A stretch of DNA of 64,000 nucleotides, taken from positions 1 to 64,000 of the forward strand of contig NC_037319.1 of the NCBI RefSeq assembly GCF_000143535.2. The letters run 5' to 3'. The notes under the pieces are model-generated. The model searched no databases. It was given only the letters and a program-made list of their open reading frames with translations, and was not told where the DNA came from. The stretch comes from Botrytis cinerea B05.10 (Eukaryota > Ascomycota > Leotiomycetes > Helotiales > Sclerotiniaceae). A program made the position numbers and the translations under genes. Position 1 is the first letter of the stretch; each line of letters opens with the position of its first letter. Shown here one piece after another: positions 46,962 through 57,925 of this stretch.

Positions 46962-48950
46962 ATGACTTCTTCCGCACCACAACATAGTCCCAAAAAAAGA
47001 CGACTCGTGCAACCTTTTAACTTGGATAAACCACTCTCATACTTCTTTTATTCTAAGGATCATGCCCAATTCCATTGCACCATGGATGGAGACAGCGACT
47101 TGGAGGATGATACCTCCATCTTTGTGGGGAGACGACATGAGTTAACTGAAAGATTGGAGGAGGATCCTTACGATTTATTAACATATCTCGAACGAGCGAG
47201 CGTCTATAGCGATTTGGGATACCCAGATTTGGCATCGGGAGATAGTTACAAGGCTTTGTTGTTATGCGACGAATTGAAGGACGAAAGTTTCGAATACCAT
47301 GAACAAGCGCTCGAATCGTTCAAATCTCGACTTGCCGAAGGCTTCTCGGAAAACATCTTAAAGAGACATATATCTGGATTGGCAGCTGCGGGAAATGTCA
47401 CACACACCTTTGAAAGAAGTGGAATTGAGAGGTTGAACTTGGACGAGGTGGATGAAGAGATATATGTGCGAATCGCAGATCGGGCTGCATTACGATGTTA
47501 TCAAAATCTCTCATTGAGTCTTCTGTTATGCGGATGCTTAAAGAGTGCTTATGATTTTTGTAGCAGAGGATTAAAAGTTGCTCCTGACGATGAGGAATTG
47601 AGTCAAGTGAAGGATTATATTTTCAATATGGCGAAGAGGAGGTTAAAAACCGACGAGGTGGATATTTCCGAATTACCAGATCAAGGCTTAGTACGACGCG
47701 AAATATATCCTTGGAATGACCACGAGCCCAATCGTTTTTCGCTAGAATCTCTCGACTTTTTAAATCAGGAATTACAAGCTATTTCTACAAAGGTGGAGGT
47801 TAGAGCGGTTGAATTACCTACACTTGTGGAAGCTGCCATTGTGCAGGAGGAGGATGGACATATACCAACAAACAAACAATTGGGATTATTCGCAACCGAT
47901 GATATACAACCCGGCGAAACAGTCCTCGAAGAGACTTCGGTTTTAACAGTTAATAATCGTTTAAAAGATGCTCTTTGCGATGCCTGCAGTACAGTATTAC
48001 CTCCATTGGGTAAAAATAGTACAGTAGTAGGATGTCCTGATTGTTATGATATTATGTTTTGTAATGAAACCTGTCTCAATCTCGCATTGGAGACATATCA
48101 CCCAGCTGTTTGCGAGAAAGATGTCGATACTATCTCTAAAGATCCAGACCCAAAAGAATCACCAAATGCCCTCTATCTTCTCCTTCTCGCTCGCGCGTTA
48201 GCCATGTCGGCAACTCAAGAAATTCATCCTCTCGATTTGAAAGAAGTTAAATTTATTTGGGGAGATTTTCTCGATTCTGCTAGTAATGCGGTTCCTATTT
48301 CTCCCAAATCAGAACCACCTCCTGTTTGGACTCTTCCATTTTCATTTTCGTCCAATATCGCAACTCCTCTTCATATCCTTGAGAAAATGGATATTGACAT
48401 GTTTGCTGAAATCGCAAATTATGATCTTTGGATTTTAAATACTTTGTATAGTAAATTCAGGGGTACAGCATCGGCGAGAGTCAATACGACAACGGGAATG
48501 CCGGAAGTAGCGGCTGTTCATCCTCTTTGGTGTTTGGCAAATCATGATTGTGATCCAAATGTACAATGGGAATGGGGAGGAAGAATGAAATTGTGGTGTA
48601 GGGAGACGAGAATTAATGGGAAAGGTGGTGTGAAGAAGGGAGAAGAGATTTGGAATCACTATTGTGATATTGAATTGCCGGTTCAAGAGAGGAGAGAGTG
48701 GGCAGAAGGAAGTTTGGGAGGCTGGTGTATGTGTGAGAGATGTAGGAGGGAGGCGGGGGAGGTTGATGGGGAGGGAGAGACTAATGGAGAGAGAAGGTCG
48801 AATCGATTTGCTGAGGGGGAGAATTCGCTTACACCTACTGGTGTGGAGGTAGATGGAAAGATTGTGGAGAATGGATATGCGGATTTGAAGATGTCATTTT
48901 CCGAGAACGAAAATGTGCTGTCTAATGGAGTTAAGAGGGTAGTCGAATAG
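46962..48950 (+). CDS. TPR-MYND-SET domain protein (SMYD-like lysine methyltransferase)
   Basis: This is a predicted protein lysine methyltransferase of the SET superfamily, 662 aa and intronless. The N-terminus has a basic PKKRRLVQ segment near residue 10, a possible nuclear signal. Two TPR-like helical pairs follow, at about 75-110 and 175-215. The SET domain begins near residue 305 (LGLFATDDIQPGETVLEE) and is split by a Cys-rich MYND-like insert (CDACSTVLPP, CPDCYDIMFC, CLNLALETYHPAVC). It resumes with the signature NHDCDPNVQWEW near 525 and GEEIWNHYCD near 559. A post-SET-type CMCERC cluster follows near 587, then a low-complexity acidic tail. The AdoMet-binding and catalytic motifs are intact. 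The substrate cannot be told from the sequence. Confidence 0.9.
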   Translation: MTSSAPQHSPKKRRLVQPFNLDKPLSYFFYSKDHAQFHCTMDGDSDLEDDTSIFVGRRHELTERLEEDPYDLLTYLERASVYSDLGYPDLASGDSYKALLLCDELKDESFEYHEQALESFKSRLAEGFSENILKRHISGLAAAGNVTHTFERSGIERLNLDEVDEEIYVRIADRAALRCYQNLSLSLLLCGCLKSAYDFCSRGLKVAPDDEELSQVKDYIFNMAKRRLKTDEVDISELPDQGLVRREIYPWNDHEPNRFSLESLDFLNQELQAISTKVEVRAVELPTLVEAAIVQEEDGHIPTNKQLGLFATDDIQPGETVLEETSVLTVNNRLKDALCDACSTVLPPLGKNSTVVGCPDCYDIMFCNETCLNLALETYHPAVCEKDVDTISKDPDPKESPNALYLLLLARALAMSATQEIHPLDLKEVKFIWGDFLDSASNAVPISPKSEPPPVWTLPFSFSSNIATPLHILEKMDIDMFAEIANYDLWILNTLYSKFRGTASARVNTTTGMPEVAAVHPLWCLANHDCDPNVQWEWGGRMKLWCRETRINGKGGVKKGEEIWNHYCDIELPVQERREWAEGSLGGWCMCERCRREAGEVDGEGETNGERRSNRFAEGENSLTPTGVEVDGKIVENGYADLKMSFSENENVLSNGVKRVVE

Positions 48951-49404
48951 TTGAAAAATGGGAATCTGGTTGGCAAAGAGTCAAGACAAATGGGAAGTGG
49001 GAAGTAAGGCTGTATGAATTAGTGATATTGGATATATGATCATTGAGGAAGCGAAAAGTGTTTGATTTGAATGGAAGTTGGTTAGTTGGCTGGTTGCATA
49101 GGAGTTGATGGAAGGAGGATCTATATATGATGAGTGGATGAATGGATGAATGGATGAAAGGAAGGAATGCTTATTCGATGTAGAGATATGGAATGGAATG
49201 TTGAATTCTAGAGATAGGTATATAAAATAAAATGAAATAATTTAAGTGCAAGACTATGGTAGAATTATATTATGCATATTGTTTGATCTTATTTTTGGGG
49301 GGAAGAGGGAAGAGGGTACAGTAGATAGTGGCTTGATTTGATAATAAGGGATGTTTGAATTTTTAAAAGGGTTTTTTATTGAGTGAATGAAATGAATAGT
49401 GTTC

Positions 49405-50600
49405 ATTGTTTGGATTGGATTTGAAGTTTTAGGTTTTAATAGGTAAGTAGTTGGTTAGTTGGTTGATTGGGGAGCGAGGAAGGGTTAGGGTTTGATGTTT
49501 TGTTTTGTGGAGTTTGAATAATGAATGGGTAATAGTGAATTGGAAATGAGGGATGGTTATTTGAATAATTGATTGATTGATGAGAATGGAGAGGTGGGAT
49601 CTTGTGATATAGGACAAGATAGGATAGAAAGAAGGTTGGGTTTATGAATTCAATTATAGATTAAAAGATTGAAAAAAAGGAAGAGATCATATAAGCAATT
49701 GATTAAACATATATTATTATCTAAAGATTAAAAAGAATGAAACTTGTAGAAAAAATTTGATTTATAATTTCTTCAAAAGTTAAATAAAATCAAACAAATT
49801 ATAATGATTATTTCTAACGTGGTTTATCAGTGAGTGGGTCATATCAGTGAACGGGTCATTTGAAAATACACCAAAATTAGATCTTTTTCAATATTCTTAT
49901 TTTAATAACTAATCATTATTTTCAAAAAAGAAAAGAATATCAAATAATAATAAAAATTTAACTTTTTAGAAATCGAATTTTTACATAAATATTCTTATTA
50001 TATTATAAAAGAAAGTGGAAATTGTCACGATTTTCGTTACAAAAAAGTTATTCCTTTAATAACTATTATAATAATTTAAATTTCTAATAAATAATTAGAT
50101 TTTTATAATAATTATATAATTAAATTTTATATTTTCAAATTTTATAAAATTATATTATTAAATGAAGAAAGTGCACGGTTACACACAGACGAATTTTGTA
50201 TATAAAATGAGGTGACCCATTCACTGATATGACCCACTCACTGATATGACCCACTCACTGATAAACCACGTTATACAAATTAAGTTTATATATACTCTTT
50301 TGAAATCACTTAAATCAAATCATTTATTTAAAAAAAATCCAATACAACAATCAAAGATTAATATTCTATAAAAATCAAATAAAAAATTCAACTTTGTTTT
50401 TCATAAGTAATCCATTTTACAAACTTTCCAATATCATTTTTATAGAGCTCAATTCTATCTTTGAGTTGCATTTGTATATAAACTATTCCCTCCTTATTAC
50501 AATTCAATGCCCCGGCATTAATAAAATCAAAATGGGTAAATCCGGAATTCACAAGGACTGTGAAATACTCATTGGCCAGCTCAATTACACACATCCAGCG
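49405..50600. repeat. Segmental duplication, copy A
   Basis: This region aligns by eye with 56503-57700. Shared landmarks in order are TGGATTTGAAGTTTTA, ATTGGAAATG(A/G)G, TTTGAATAATTGATTG, ATTATCTAAAG, GAAACTTG, the TATTTCTA insertion site, AAGTTTATATATG/AC, AAAAATCCAACACAACAA-like sequence, and TATAAACT(A/G)TTCCCTCC. Differences are mostly C/T and G/A transitions. Relative to copy B it lacks about 512 bp and carries the 455-bp inserted element. Confidence 0.75.
49817..50271. mobile_element. 455-bp terminal-inverted-repeat element (MITE, TA target duplication)
   Basis: The left end reads ACGTGGTTTATCAGTGAGTG and the right end is its reverse complement; inverted similarity extends for about 45 bp and includes the internal GGGTCATATCAGTGA unit, which is reiterated on the right. 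TA dinucleotides flank both ends (49815-49816 and 50272-50273). The interior is AT-rich and non-coding. The paralogous segment at about 57400-57420 has the same flanks with no insert and a single TA. This TA preference and end structure point to the Tc1/mariner-pogo superfamily and a non-autonomous element. I cannot name the family. Confidence 0.85.
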
Positions 50601-51411
50601 TTACACACAGTTTATGTATATGATATTCAGGATCGCGTGCTAAAATTAAGTGATGTCATTCTTGTGATAAACAATGTTATCACAATGCCTTACCTTGCTC
50701 TCTACATTGATGACATATTGGGAACTAATTTCATTTTCAAACTTCTCATCGGAGTGAAAAGTTTAGACCGAGAATCATAGCTGCTGTCGAATGTATCGTT
50801 CATTTCAAAGCCTCTGAAAATCATTAGTATCAAGTCGACTTACTGTTAATTTTCTTATTCATTGTGCTTGTGGCACTGGTTAAAGTTTTGGTTCAATGTT
50901 GTGTACTAGGCCACGCCCCATCACAGTGATATATAGAGAAGTGAAATATTAAGGGGAATTAGAGCATCGAAGTACTATCTTCAACTAAGTTTTTAAGTAA
51001 TAGAAAAGCTTCAAGGTCTTTGAAGATTTTACACTAATTAAAACTATTAAAATAGTTCTTTGAAAATGATTATTGTAAAGTTCAAGAAATAGGAATAATC
51101 TTTAGAATCTAGACGAAAGTGATGTACAGTACTCAGCTGTTCGTCGTATATTAAAACAACACTAAAATCATACAAAACTCATATAATGAATCCATTTATT
51201 TTTCTTCGATATCATCTAATATTTTATTTAATTTCAATTGAAGTTTAATAAAAATGAATCTACTTGTGTTTGGGATTTTAATTGATTATAAAATCAGCTG
51301 TGGAGAACATGTATGCTATATTCCTACTAGTTTATAGAAGCAAGCTACGAAACAAATCGATACTTTGATTGCTTCATCAACCATAAACGCGACTATTACA
51401 TAACTATCTGT

Positions 51412-52317
51412 TTAAGATGTTGCCATATGTGCACCTCCTCCGACGTGGAATGTCTGGCCCGTCATCCATTGCGACTCAGGTGATGAGATGAGTGCCACGA
51501 ATCCAGCGATATCTTCAGGATATCCAGGTCTCTTGAAAGGGCTCATAGAACCAATTTTCTCATCAATCTCTTCAATAGTCATGTTCGCCCCGCCGGGAAG
51601 ATAGTCTTTCGCAGCTTCCGCATACATATCGGATTTGATACCACCGGGTGCGATGCAGTTGACTGTGATATTTCGATGTCCAAAGTCGTGGGCCAGGCAT
51701 TTGACCATACCAGTAATCGCGGCCTTGGAAGCTGAGTATAGTGCATGACGAGGCACGCCCTACTTCATATTAGTCTTGAGATCACATACAGGGGGATGAA
51801 GAGACCAAATATACCCAAACTGCAGAAATGGACGAGATCAGAATCAGTCGCCCACCATCTTTTAGATACTTATGCGCCTCTTGGGCAACGAAAAACTGTG
51901 CCTTGACATTGACAGACAGTACCTTGTCGATATCGGCCTCGCTGACATCTTCTAAAGCCCCAAAATGCTCGATGCCGGAGTTGCTCATGATGATATCAAT
52001 TTGGCCGAGCTCTGCAGTTGCACGACTGAAAAGCTGTCTGATTTCGTCCCTTTTGCTTACATCTGCACGGATGCAGATAGATCGTACGCCCAGTTCTCGA
52101 GCTTGTGCTGCTACCTTTTCGGCAGCAGATTCGGATGAAACGTAGTTGATCACAACATCTGCACCGAAAGCAGCTAACTTCAAAGCGATGGAAGCACCAA
52201 TACCACGGCTTGAGCCCGTGACTGGGTTCGTCAGACCTTACACTCTTCAAGAAACATGATAATGATATACATACCGATGGCGACCTTCCCTGCCAATGGT
52301 TTATAAGATGAAGACAT
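51412..52317 (-). CDS. Short-chain dehydrogenase/reductase (classical SDR, hydroxynaphthalene reductase-like)
   Basis: This is an NAD(P)H-dependent oxidoreductase of the classical SDR family, 265 aa from three exons (52317-52275, 52221-51815 and 51759-51412). Splicing restores AGKVAIVTGSSRGIGAS, the Rossmann TGxxxGIG motif, and joins ISAVW to GVPRHALYSASKAA, the catalytic Tyr-x3-Lys. The catalytic Ser lies in LILISSISA, and SNSGIEH replaces the usual NAG motif. The C-terminus (WMTGQTFHVGGGAHMATS) is typical. The overall pattern is closest to fungal tetrahydroxynaphthalene/versicolorin-type reductases, though the substrate cannot be fixed. A 59-bp minisatellite lies directly upstream, in its presumed promoter. 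The nearest neighbour is the broken amidohydrolase, which is transcribed divergently. Confidence 0.9.
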
Positions 52318-54379
52318 TGTAGTATTGTTGCAATGATTGTCAATTAATCATTGGTGTTGCGATTATTATATAAATTTTCGAGGCTTTGGCCTGCGCTACC
52401 GTCAAATTAACCATCAACGACCACACGCTCAACTCCTCAATGACATCCTAGGGTTTCGCTGTCGAGTTCGACAGGAGGAAGCTCTCATCGGCATTCTGAT
52501 AAATGCGAGACCGAGATAGAGCAACTTCAACGACAGCAAGCCCTCATCGGCATTCTGATAAACGCGAGACCAATATGGAACAACTTCGGCGACAGCAAGC
52601 CCTCATCGGCATTCTGATAAACGCGAGACCGAGATGGAGCAACTTCAACGACAACAAGCCCTCTCGGCACTGTGATCAACGTGAGACTGACATGGAGCAG
52701 TTTAGAATGAGTCATGCACGTGGCAGACAAGCTTATTGGACCTTTATCCTTATAGATTCTCTGTCACACTAAACCCATCAAAACTATTTTCTACAGTTTA
52801 GGTGGGGTAAATCTTACTAAATTGTCGTTGAGGATCGAGAGTATGAAATATCGGAATAAGATTTAGTTCGTATAGAGATCTACCAGACTAAGAAAAATCG
52901 TTGATATCAAGGTTTAACCGCTTATTTTAACCTGTTACCACGTGATTCGCCACCCTTCCTCTATTTGCCTTCTCCTTTTCCACTTCCACTTCTTCAATTG
53001 AAGCTATTTACAAATAAATTCATTAAAATTAAATACAATTAATCAATTTCATAATTTTATCAAAGTAAGTGATTTAGGTGAGGTTAAGATTTCGAAAGTC
53101 TTTTTTTTATTCGCTTGTCTTCTTCCCTCTTTCATTTTATTCGATATTTCAATTCATCTATAATATAATTTATCAGTGCGTGTATCACTTTTATCTCAAT
53201 TTACTCAAACAAGGTACGGGGTAATAGAGCCTGTCTCTACGTCAGCGAAACAACAGGCGGAACTTGATCACGAGAATGAGTATGTGCACTCCCATCAACA
53301 CAATACGTATTTTGAGATACTCTTTCTCATTATTCATTAAACATGATTAAAATTGAAAGGCAACGTCTAAAAGATTTGAAAGAATTATAGAAGAACTTGA
53401 TTTAGAAAAGGTGTCTCACATATATAATTATTATACTAAATGAATACATTGTAGGAGGGAAAATGAGCAAATGACTAGTAGAATTAAAATTGTTTATATC
53501 GGAATGATTAAATTCCGTCTATTTTTTCGCTTATATAGAGAGTACTTTAGTAGTACAATTGAAATAACAATATGTTAATTAAACTCAAGTCTAATAAGAA
53601 ACCACGAAAAACTCAAATACTAATAAGAGTAATTACCACTTTTCTATTTAAATAATAATTATAATTATCTAATACTCTTAATATGACTATAATATTATAT
53701 TAGTTATTGATTTGATTAATATAAGTCTTTAAAAGCTTTGAAAGTTTTAAAATCCTTATAATATAGTAATTAAAGGCTTATAACGAAACTCTATAGTATA
53801 AAATAAAAACAAAAGTTTCAAGTCATTTTTCTTATTCAGGAATCAAATTTCCTGTCAACAGCAATACAGATTTTGCTTCCATGTTCCCTACATAAATAGC
53901 GATAACCCCGTTTGTTCACTTCTACCCATGGCTTATCTCCGACACCCAGTACACTTCTCTCTCGGTCTCCCGCTGCCGGTAAAGCCGAGCTATAATGGGA
54001 CTTATAGTATGCATACAACACGTACTCGACATTTTAGTCATCTATAATTTTTCACCTCGAAATAGTGGCGTGGGGGATTAGAAAATACGAGAAAACATAC
54101 GCAGTGAGAATGATTTATAATGGTTCTAGATCTCGCTCCGGACAATCGATAGAGATACCTCCGGATTCGGTTTACATGAATAGGTCTTCTATCGCCGGTC
54201 TTATGTATATGAGCGAGCACCGTCATAGTGCCGCTAGCTCGGACGCACAAGATGTAGTGTATGTGAAGGAAGATGATCCAGAGGCAAGAGCAATAAATTA
54301 AAGCTTTCCTATCGGTCCTCATTGTCCAGATTCGAGTTTTCCTTATTTTTCATCATTCACCGTCCCACTACATCTCAAA
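52318..54379. other. Intergenic region with minisatellite and AT-rich block
   Basis: The 59-bp minisatellite lies at about 52478-52675. An AT-rich, probably RIP-affected block covers 52980-53830. Short open frames exist on both strands at 53836-54322 (for example a 78-codon plus frame beginning MAWGIRKYEK), but no family or start context supports either. No gene is called. Confidence 0.45.
52478..52675. repeat. 59-bp minisatellite, about 3.3 units
   Basis: The word CATCGGCATTCTGATAAA recurs at 52486, 52545 and 52604, an exact 59-bp period. A shortened, diverged fourth unit starts near 52660. Each unit also carries GCGAGACC and a GAGCAACTTCAACGACA-like stretch. The period is not a multiple of three, so any protein reading across it is incidental. 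Confidence 0.88.
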
Positions 54380-55928
54380 ATGATCTTCAAAGTTCTACAA
54401 GGCGGAACCGTCATCTCCTTTGACGATACGACGCAACGCGTTGTCGTCCTCCCCAATACCTCAATTGTCATTCAAGATGACCGCATCCATGCTATAACCC
54501 CAACAGACTCCACGGAGCTCCCACAGGATGCCGAAATTATCGACGTTACTGGGAAGATACTCTGCCCAGGCTTCATCAACACGCACGTGCATATGTGAGA
54601 GACTGTCTATCGCACTCTCGGGCCTGACGTTGTTCTTTCGCGCTACTTCAGCGACTGGCTATGGCACAATTCAAAGAAAAATGCTGAGGTATTCAGGCCG
54701 AATGATGTTTATGTGAGTTGCTTGTAAGGGTATCTAGAAGGATTGAACGGGGGCGTTACATCTTTTTTGGACCATGCGCATAACAATTGGGGTAAAGATG
54801 TGGTGAAACCGAGTTTTGATGCAGCAGTGGATAGCGGAGCAAGGGTTTGGTGGTGTTATGATGTCGCAGATCGAGAAGGTTTTCCTATAAATGAACAATG
54901 GGATGTTCTAAGTGACATTTCTTCAAAGTTGAGCGTGAGTGATCTGGTCCAAACTGGCATGTCACTCGATACTGTGTCATGGACATTCCAAAAAGATAGT
55001 GGAACTGGGTTAGAGTATACACGAGAGATGATTAGGTATGTCGCATCATCTGATCCTCACACAAAGCGCTGACTCCTCGTAGCAAATTAAAACTCAAGGC
55101 CCTGACTGTACACCACTTGGGCGGGCCGTGGCCAGGTAAGTTGAATCCTCTCCTTAACAATATATCTGCTGATTCTAAAACCTCCTGGCAGCTGCAAACA
55201 CATCCCCTGCACAATTATGTAGACTCGAATTGCACAGCGATGAATGTCCGATAATATTCTCACACGCACCGTTTATGACCGAAGAAGAGCAACACACACT
55301 GCGCGAATACAATTCATTCATCTCTATCACGCCAGAATCCGAGTTCCATTTTGGCCACGGCCAGAAGACTGGCCATCTCGTCTCAGAGCAAGCTTCTCTT
55401 GGACTTGACACTAATTGGACATTTTCCGGCGACATGTTGTCGCAAGCGCATTTGTGGCTCCAAACAGTTCGATTGAACGAATACCACAGAACCCTGGAAA
55501 AGGGCAAGTTACCAAGAGAGACTCCGTTCAGCGTCGAACAAGGATTTCTCATGGCTACTCGTCAAGGAGGTCTTGCTATGAAGCGGCGCGACATTGGTGT
55601 GCTTCAGGTTGGCGCTAAAGCCGACATTCTGGTTTTTAATGGAGATTCTCCGAATATGCTTGGCTGGAGCAACGCCGTAGCCGCGGTGATGCTTCATGCT
55701 AATGTTGGAGACATCGAGCATGTACTTGTTGATGGAAAATTCAGGAAACGAGATTTCAGGTTGGTTAATCTAAAGACCGAGTGGAGTCAGGTAAAGGATA
55801 GCTTCCTAGAGTCCTCGATACGCATACAACGGCTCGTTGCTGTACCGCCGCCGATGCCCGAAAAGCTTTGGGGCCAGGGAGAAATGGGAGATGTCGAAAT
55901 CGTGACTACAATTAGGACTGAATTCTAA
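54380..55928 (+). pseudogene. Amidohydrolase (metal-dependent deaminase/hydrolase) with two in-frame stops
   Basis: This belongs to the ATZ/TRZ-type amidohydrolase family, zinc or iron hydrolases that deaminate or dechlorinate ring substrates. Exons are 54380-55035, 55083-55135 and 55192-55928, in a common frame of 482 codons. Metal-site landmarks are present: GFINTHVHM near residue 68, ALTVHHLGG, FSHAPFMTEEE, LGLDTNWTFSGDM, and the C-terminal GAKADILVFNGD strand. The reading frame is interrupted by TGA at 54596-54598, right after HVHM where the family normally has Trp, and by TAA at 54725-54727 before GYLEGLNGGVTSFLDHAHNNW. The first is a G-to-A type change. A predictor could skip both by calling an intron, but that would delete conserved residues of the barrel. 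It is most likely a recent pseudogene. Confidence 0.78.
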
Positions 55929-57925
55929 TATACTTCTCAATAAAGTTTGTATACCAACCTAACTCTTATGCCGAATGTGTTTTATCTCATATAACGCTTT
56001 TTTTATATATTTTTTTTATCAAAAGATTTATACCTAGCTATTTCGCTCTACTTTATATCAAAAAATATATAACGAAAAACATGTTTTTTATTTTCTTATT
56101 TATGGAATTCATACAATTGTATTATATTTTATTAGAATCAAATTAAAATCAGGATTTCAAATCTGAGATTGTAATTGAATCGTTTCTTAAATTATAAGAT
56201 TTACTATACGCGGAAAATGTAATGTGGAAGTTATATAATATTATTATTTTAGTATTTATAGTTTCTTCTTCTATAGATTAAAGAGGATATTGATTTTACA
56301 ATCTCTTATTTTAATCTATTATATTTGTATACTCTTGTCTCAAATGTATTATCTTAGCTATATGATAATTCATCTTATTTACTATACAGAGTTATTAAAT
56401 TAATTATAATATATACAAAGGCTTTTCTTAAATACCCTTTATTATCTTCTACTCGTTTATAATATGTTTCTTAAATAAATACCTCGAATAGATAACTATT
56501 ATTTGAATTGGATTTGAAGTTTTAAATTTTAATAAGTAAATGATTAATTGATTAATTAGGGAATAAAAAGGAAATGTAATATTTTATTATCGAATTTGAA
56601 TAGTTAATAGATAATAATAAATTGGAAATGGGATATGGCTATTTGAATAATTGATTGGTTTATAAGAATAAAAGGATGGGATTTTGTATTATGAAATAAG
56701 ATGGAATAGAAAAGAAGATTAGGTTGAGGAATTCAATTGAAGATTGGGGGATTAGGAGGGAGGAGAAGGGAAGTGAGAGGAGTGAGGGAAGTGGGGGGAA
56801 TTGTGAGGCGGGAGGATAGTTGGAGTTCTTTTTTGTGATAGATCAATAGTGTAAAATAAGGTAATAGGAATGATAAGATGATAGTTTGGAGTTGGTTATT
56901 GTATGGGATTGATCGTTTGAATAGATAGGGGGTGTAGACGGAGTGGATATATGACTGTAGGTAGTTTAGATATCTAGATATGAGATTTTAATTTGGATTT
57001 GGACCTGAATCCATGAATGAATCTGAATTTATAAATAGATGATCTATATATATTGTACAGAGGATCTGATTAATCGGTTTATGATAGTGAGAATTTCGGA
57101 GAAGAGATGAGGATTTGGGATGAGGTGTTTTGAGAAATGGGAGAGAGGTAAGAATTTGAGAGGGCGGGACTGTTGAATGGGGATGAGTTGGAGGGTATTA
57201 GGTCTGGTTGTGGAGGATAATTGAGAGGAGAGGAGGCGAGGAGGTGGAGGGAATAGGAAAGGTGCAGGAGGGAGGAAGAAATCATACAAGTAATCGGCTC
57301 AACATGCATTATCTAAAGGCTAGAAAGAGAGAAACTTGCAGGAAGACTTTGATTTGTGGTTTCCTCAAAAGCTAGATGATACCAAGCTAGTTGTGGTAGG
57401 TATTTCTACACAGGTCAAGTTTATATATGCCCTTTTGTTGTCACCTGGATCAAGTCGTCCATCTGAAAAAAATCCAACACAACAACCGGAGATTAGTATC
57501 CTGTTAGAATTGGATAACAATTTCAGCCTTGTCTTCCACAGGTAATCTATCTTGTAAGCTCTCCAGCGTCGTCTTCATAGAACTTTACTCCATCTCTGAG
57601 CTTTGTTTGCATATAAACTGTTCCCTCCATAGAATCGAAATGGGTAAACCCGGAATTCACAAGGACTGTAAAACACTCATTTGCCAGCTCAATTACTCAC
57701 ATCTAGTGATAGATGAACGAGAGTACATAGTAATAAGAGAAATTATTATAAGTTAAATATATATATGTTAGAGTCTTTTGGCCGTCACATATTCACAATC
57801 AAAGGGAAGATATATATATTTTAATATCATTTTCATTCTACTCTACAGCTCCTCCATCAATCCCGACCCCAAAATTTCAAGGTGCTTCATCGCCTCACCA
57901 CACCACCCCACTACACTATCTCAAC
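55929..57925. other. AT-rich gene-free region (duplication copy B)
   Basis: From 55970 to about 56500 the sequence is extremely AT-rich. An inverted fragment of the TATTCGA-type repeat (CTCGAATAGATAAC) lies near 56484-56497. From 56503 to about 57700 it is copy B of the segmental duplication; GA/GT-rich low-complexity sequence occupies 56740-57290. No gene is supported; a 75-codon frame at 57529-57756 is part of the repeat. Confidence 0.6.
56503..57700. repeat. Segmental duplication, copy B (empty-site copy)
   Basis: This is the partner of 49405-50600. It retains a roughly 512-bp purine-rich interior bounded by the direct repeat AGGAGGGAGGA at 56754-56764 and 57266-57276, absent from copy A. 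It keeps an uninterrupted TATTTCTACACAGGTCAAG at about 57401-57419, where copy A has the 455-bp insertion. Confidence 0.75.

Larger units (their letters stand above)
48951..51411. other. Repeat-rich gene-free region (duplication copy A)
   Basis: No gene is supported. A short GGATGAAT repeat lies at 49130-49168. From about 49405 to 50600 the sequence is a diverged copy of 56503-57700 and is interrupted by the 455-bp inverted-repeat element at 49817-50271. The stretch from 50770 to 51400 is plain AT-rich spacer. Confidence 0.6.

Noticed and set aside
50394..50780. 128-codon plus frame (MFFISNPFYKL...)
   Set aside because: It lies in the segmental duplication, starts at a non-gene-like position, and the paralogous frame in copy B is broken differently, as expected for non-coding repeat DNA.
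52503..52772. 89-codon plus frame through the minisatellite
   Set aside because: The 59-bp period is not a multiple of three, so the repeat cannot encode a repeated peptide; the frame is incidental.
53836..54322. Small frames on both strands upstream of the amidohydrolase
   Set aside because: They overlap on opposite strands, match no family and have no convincing start or splice context.
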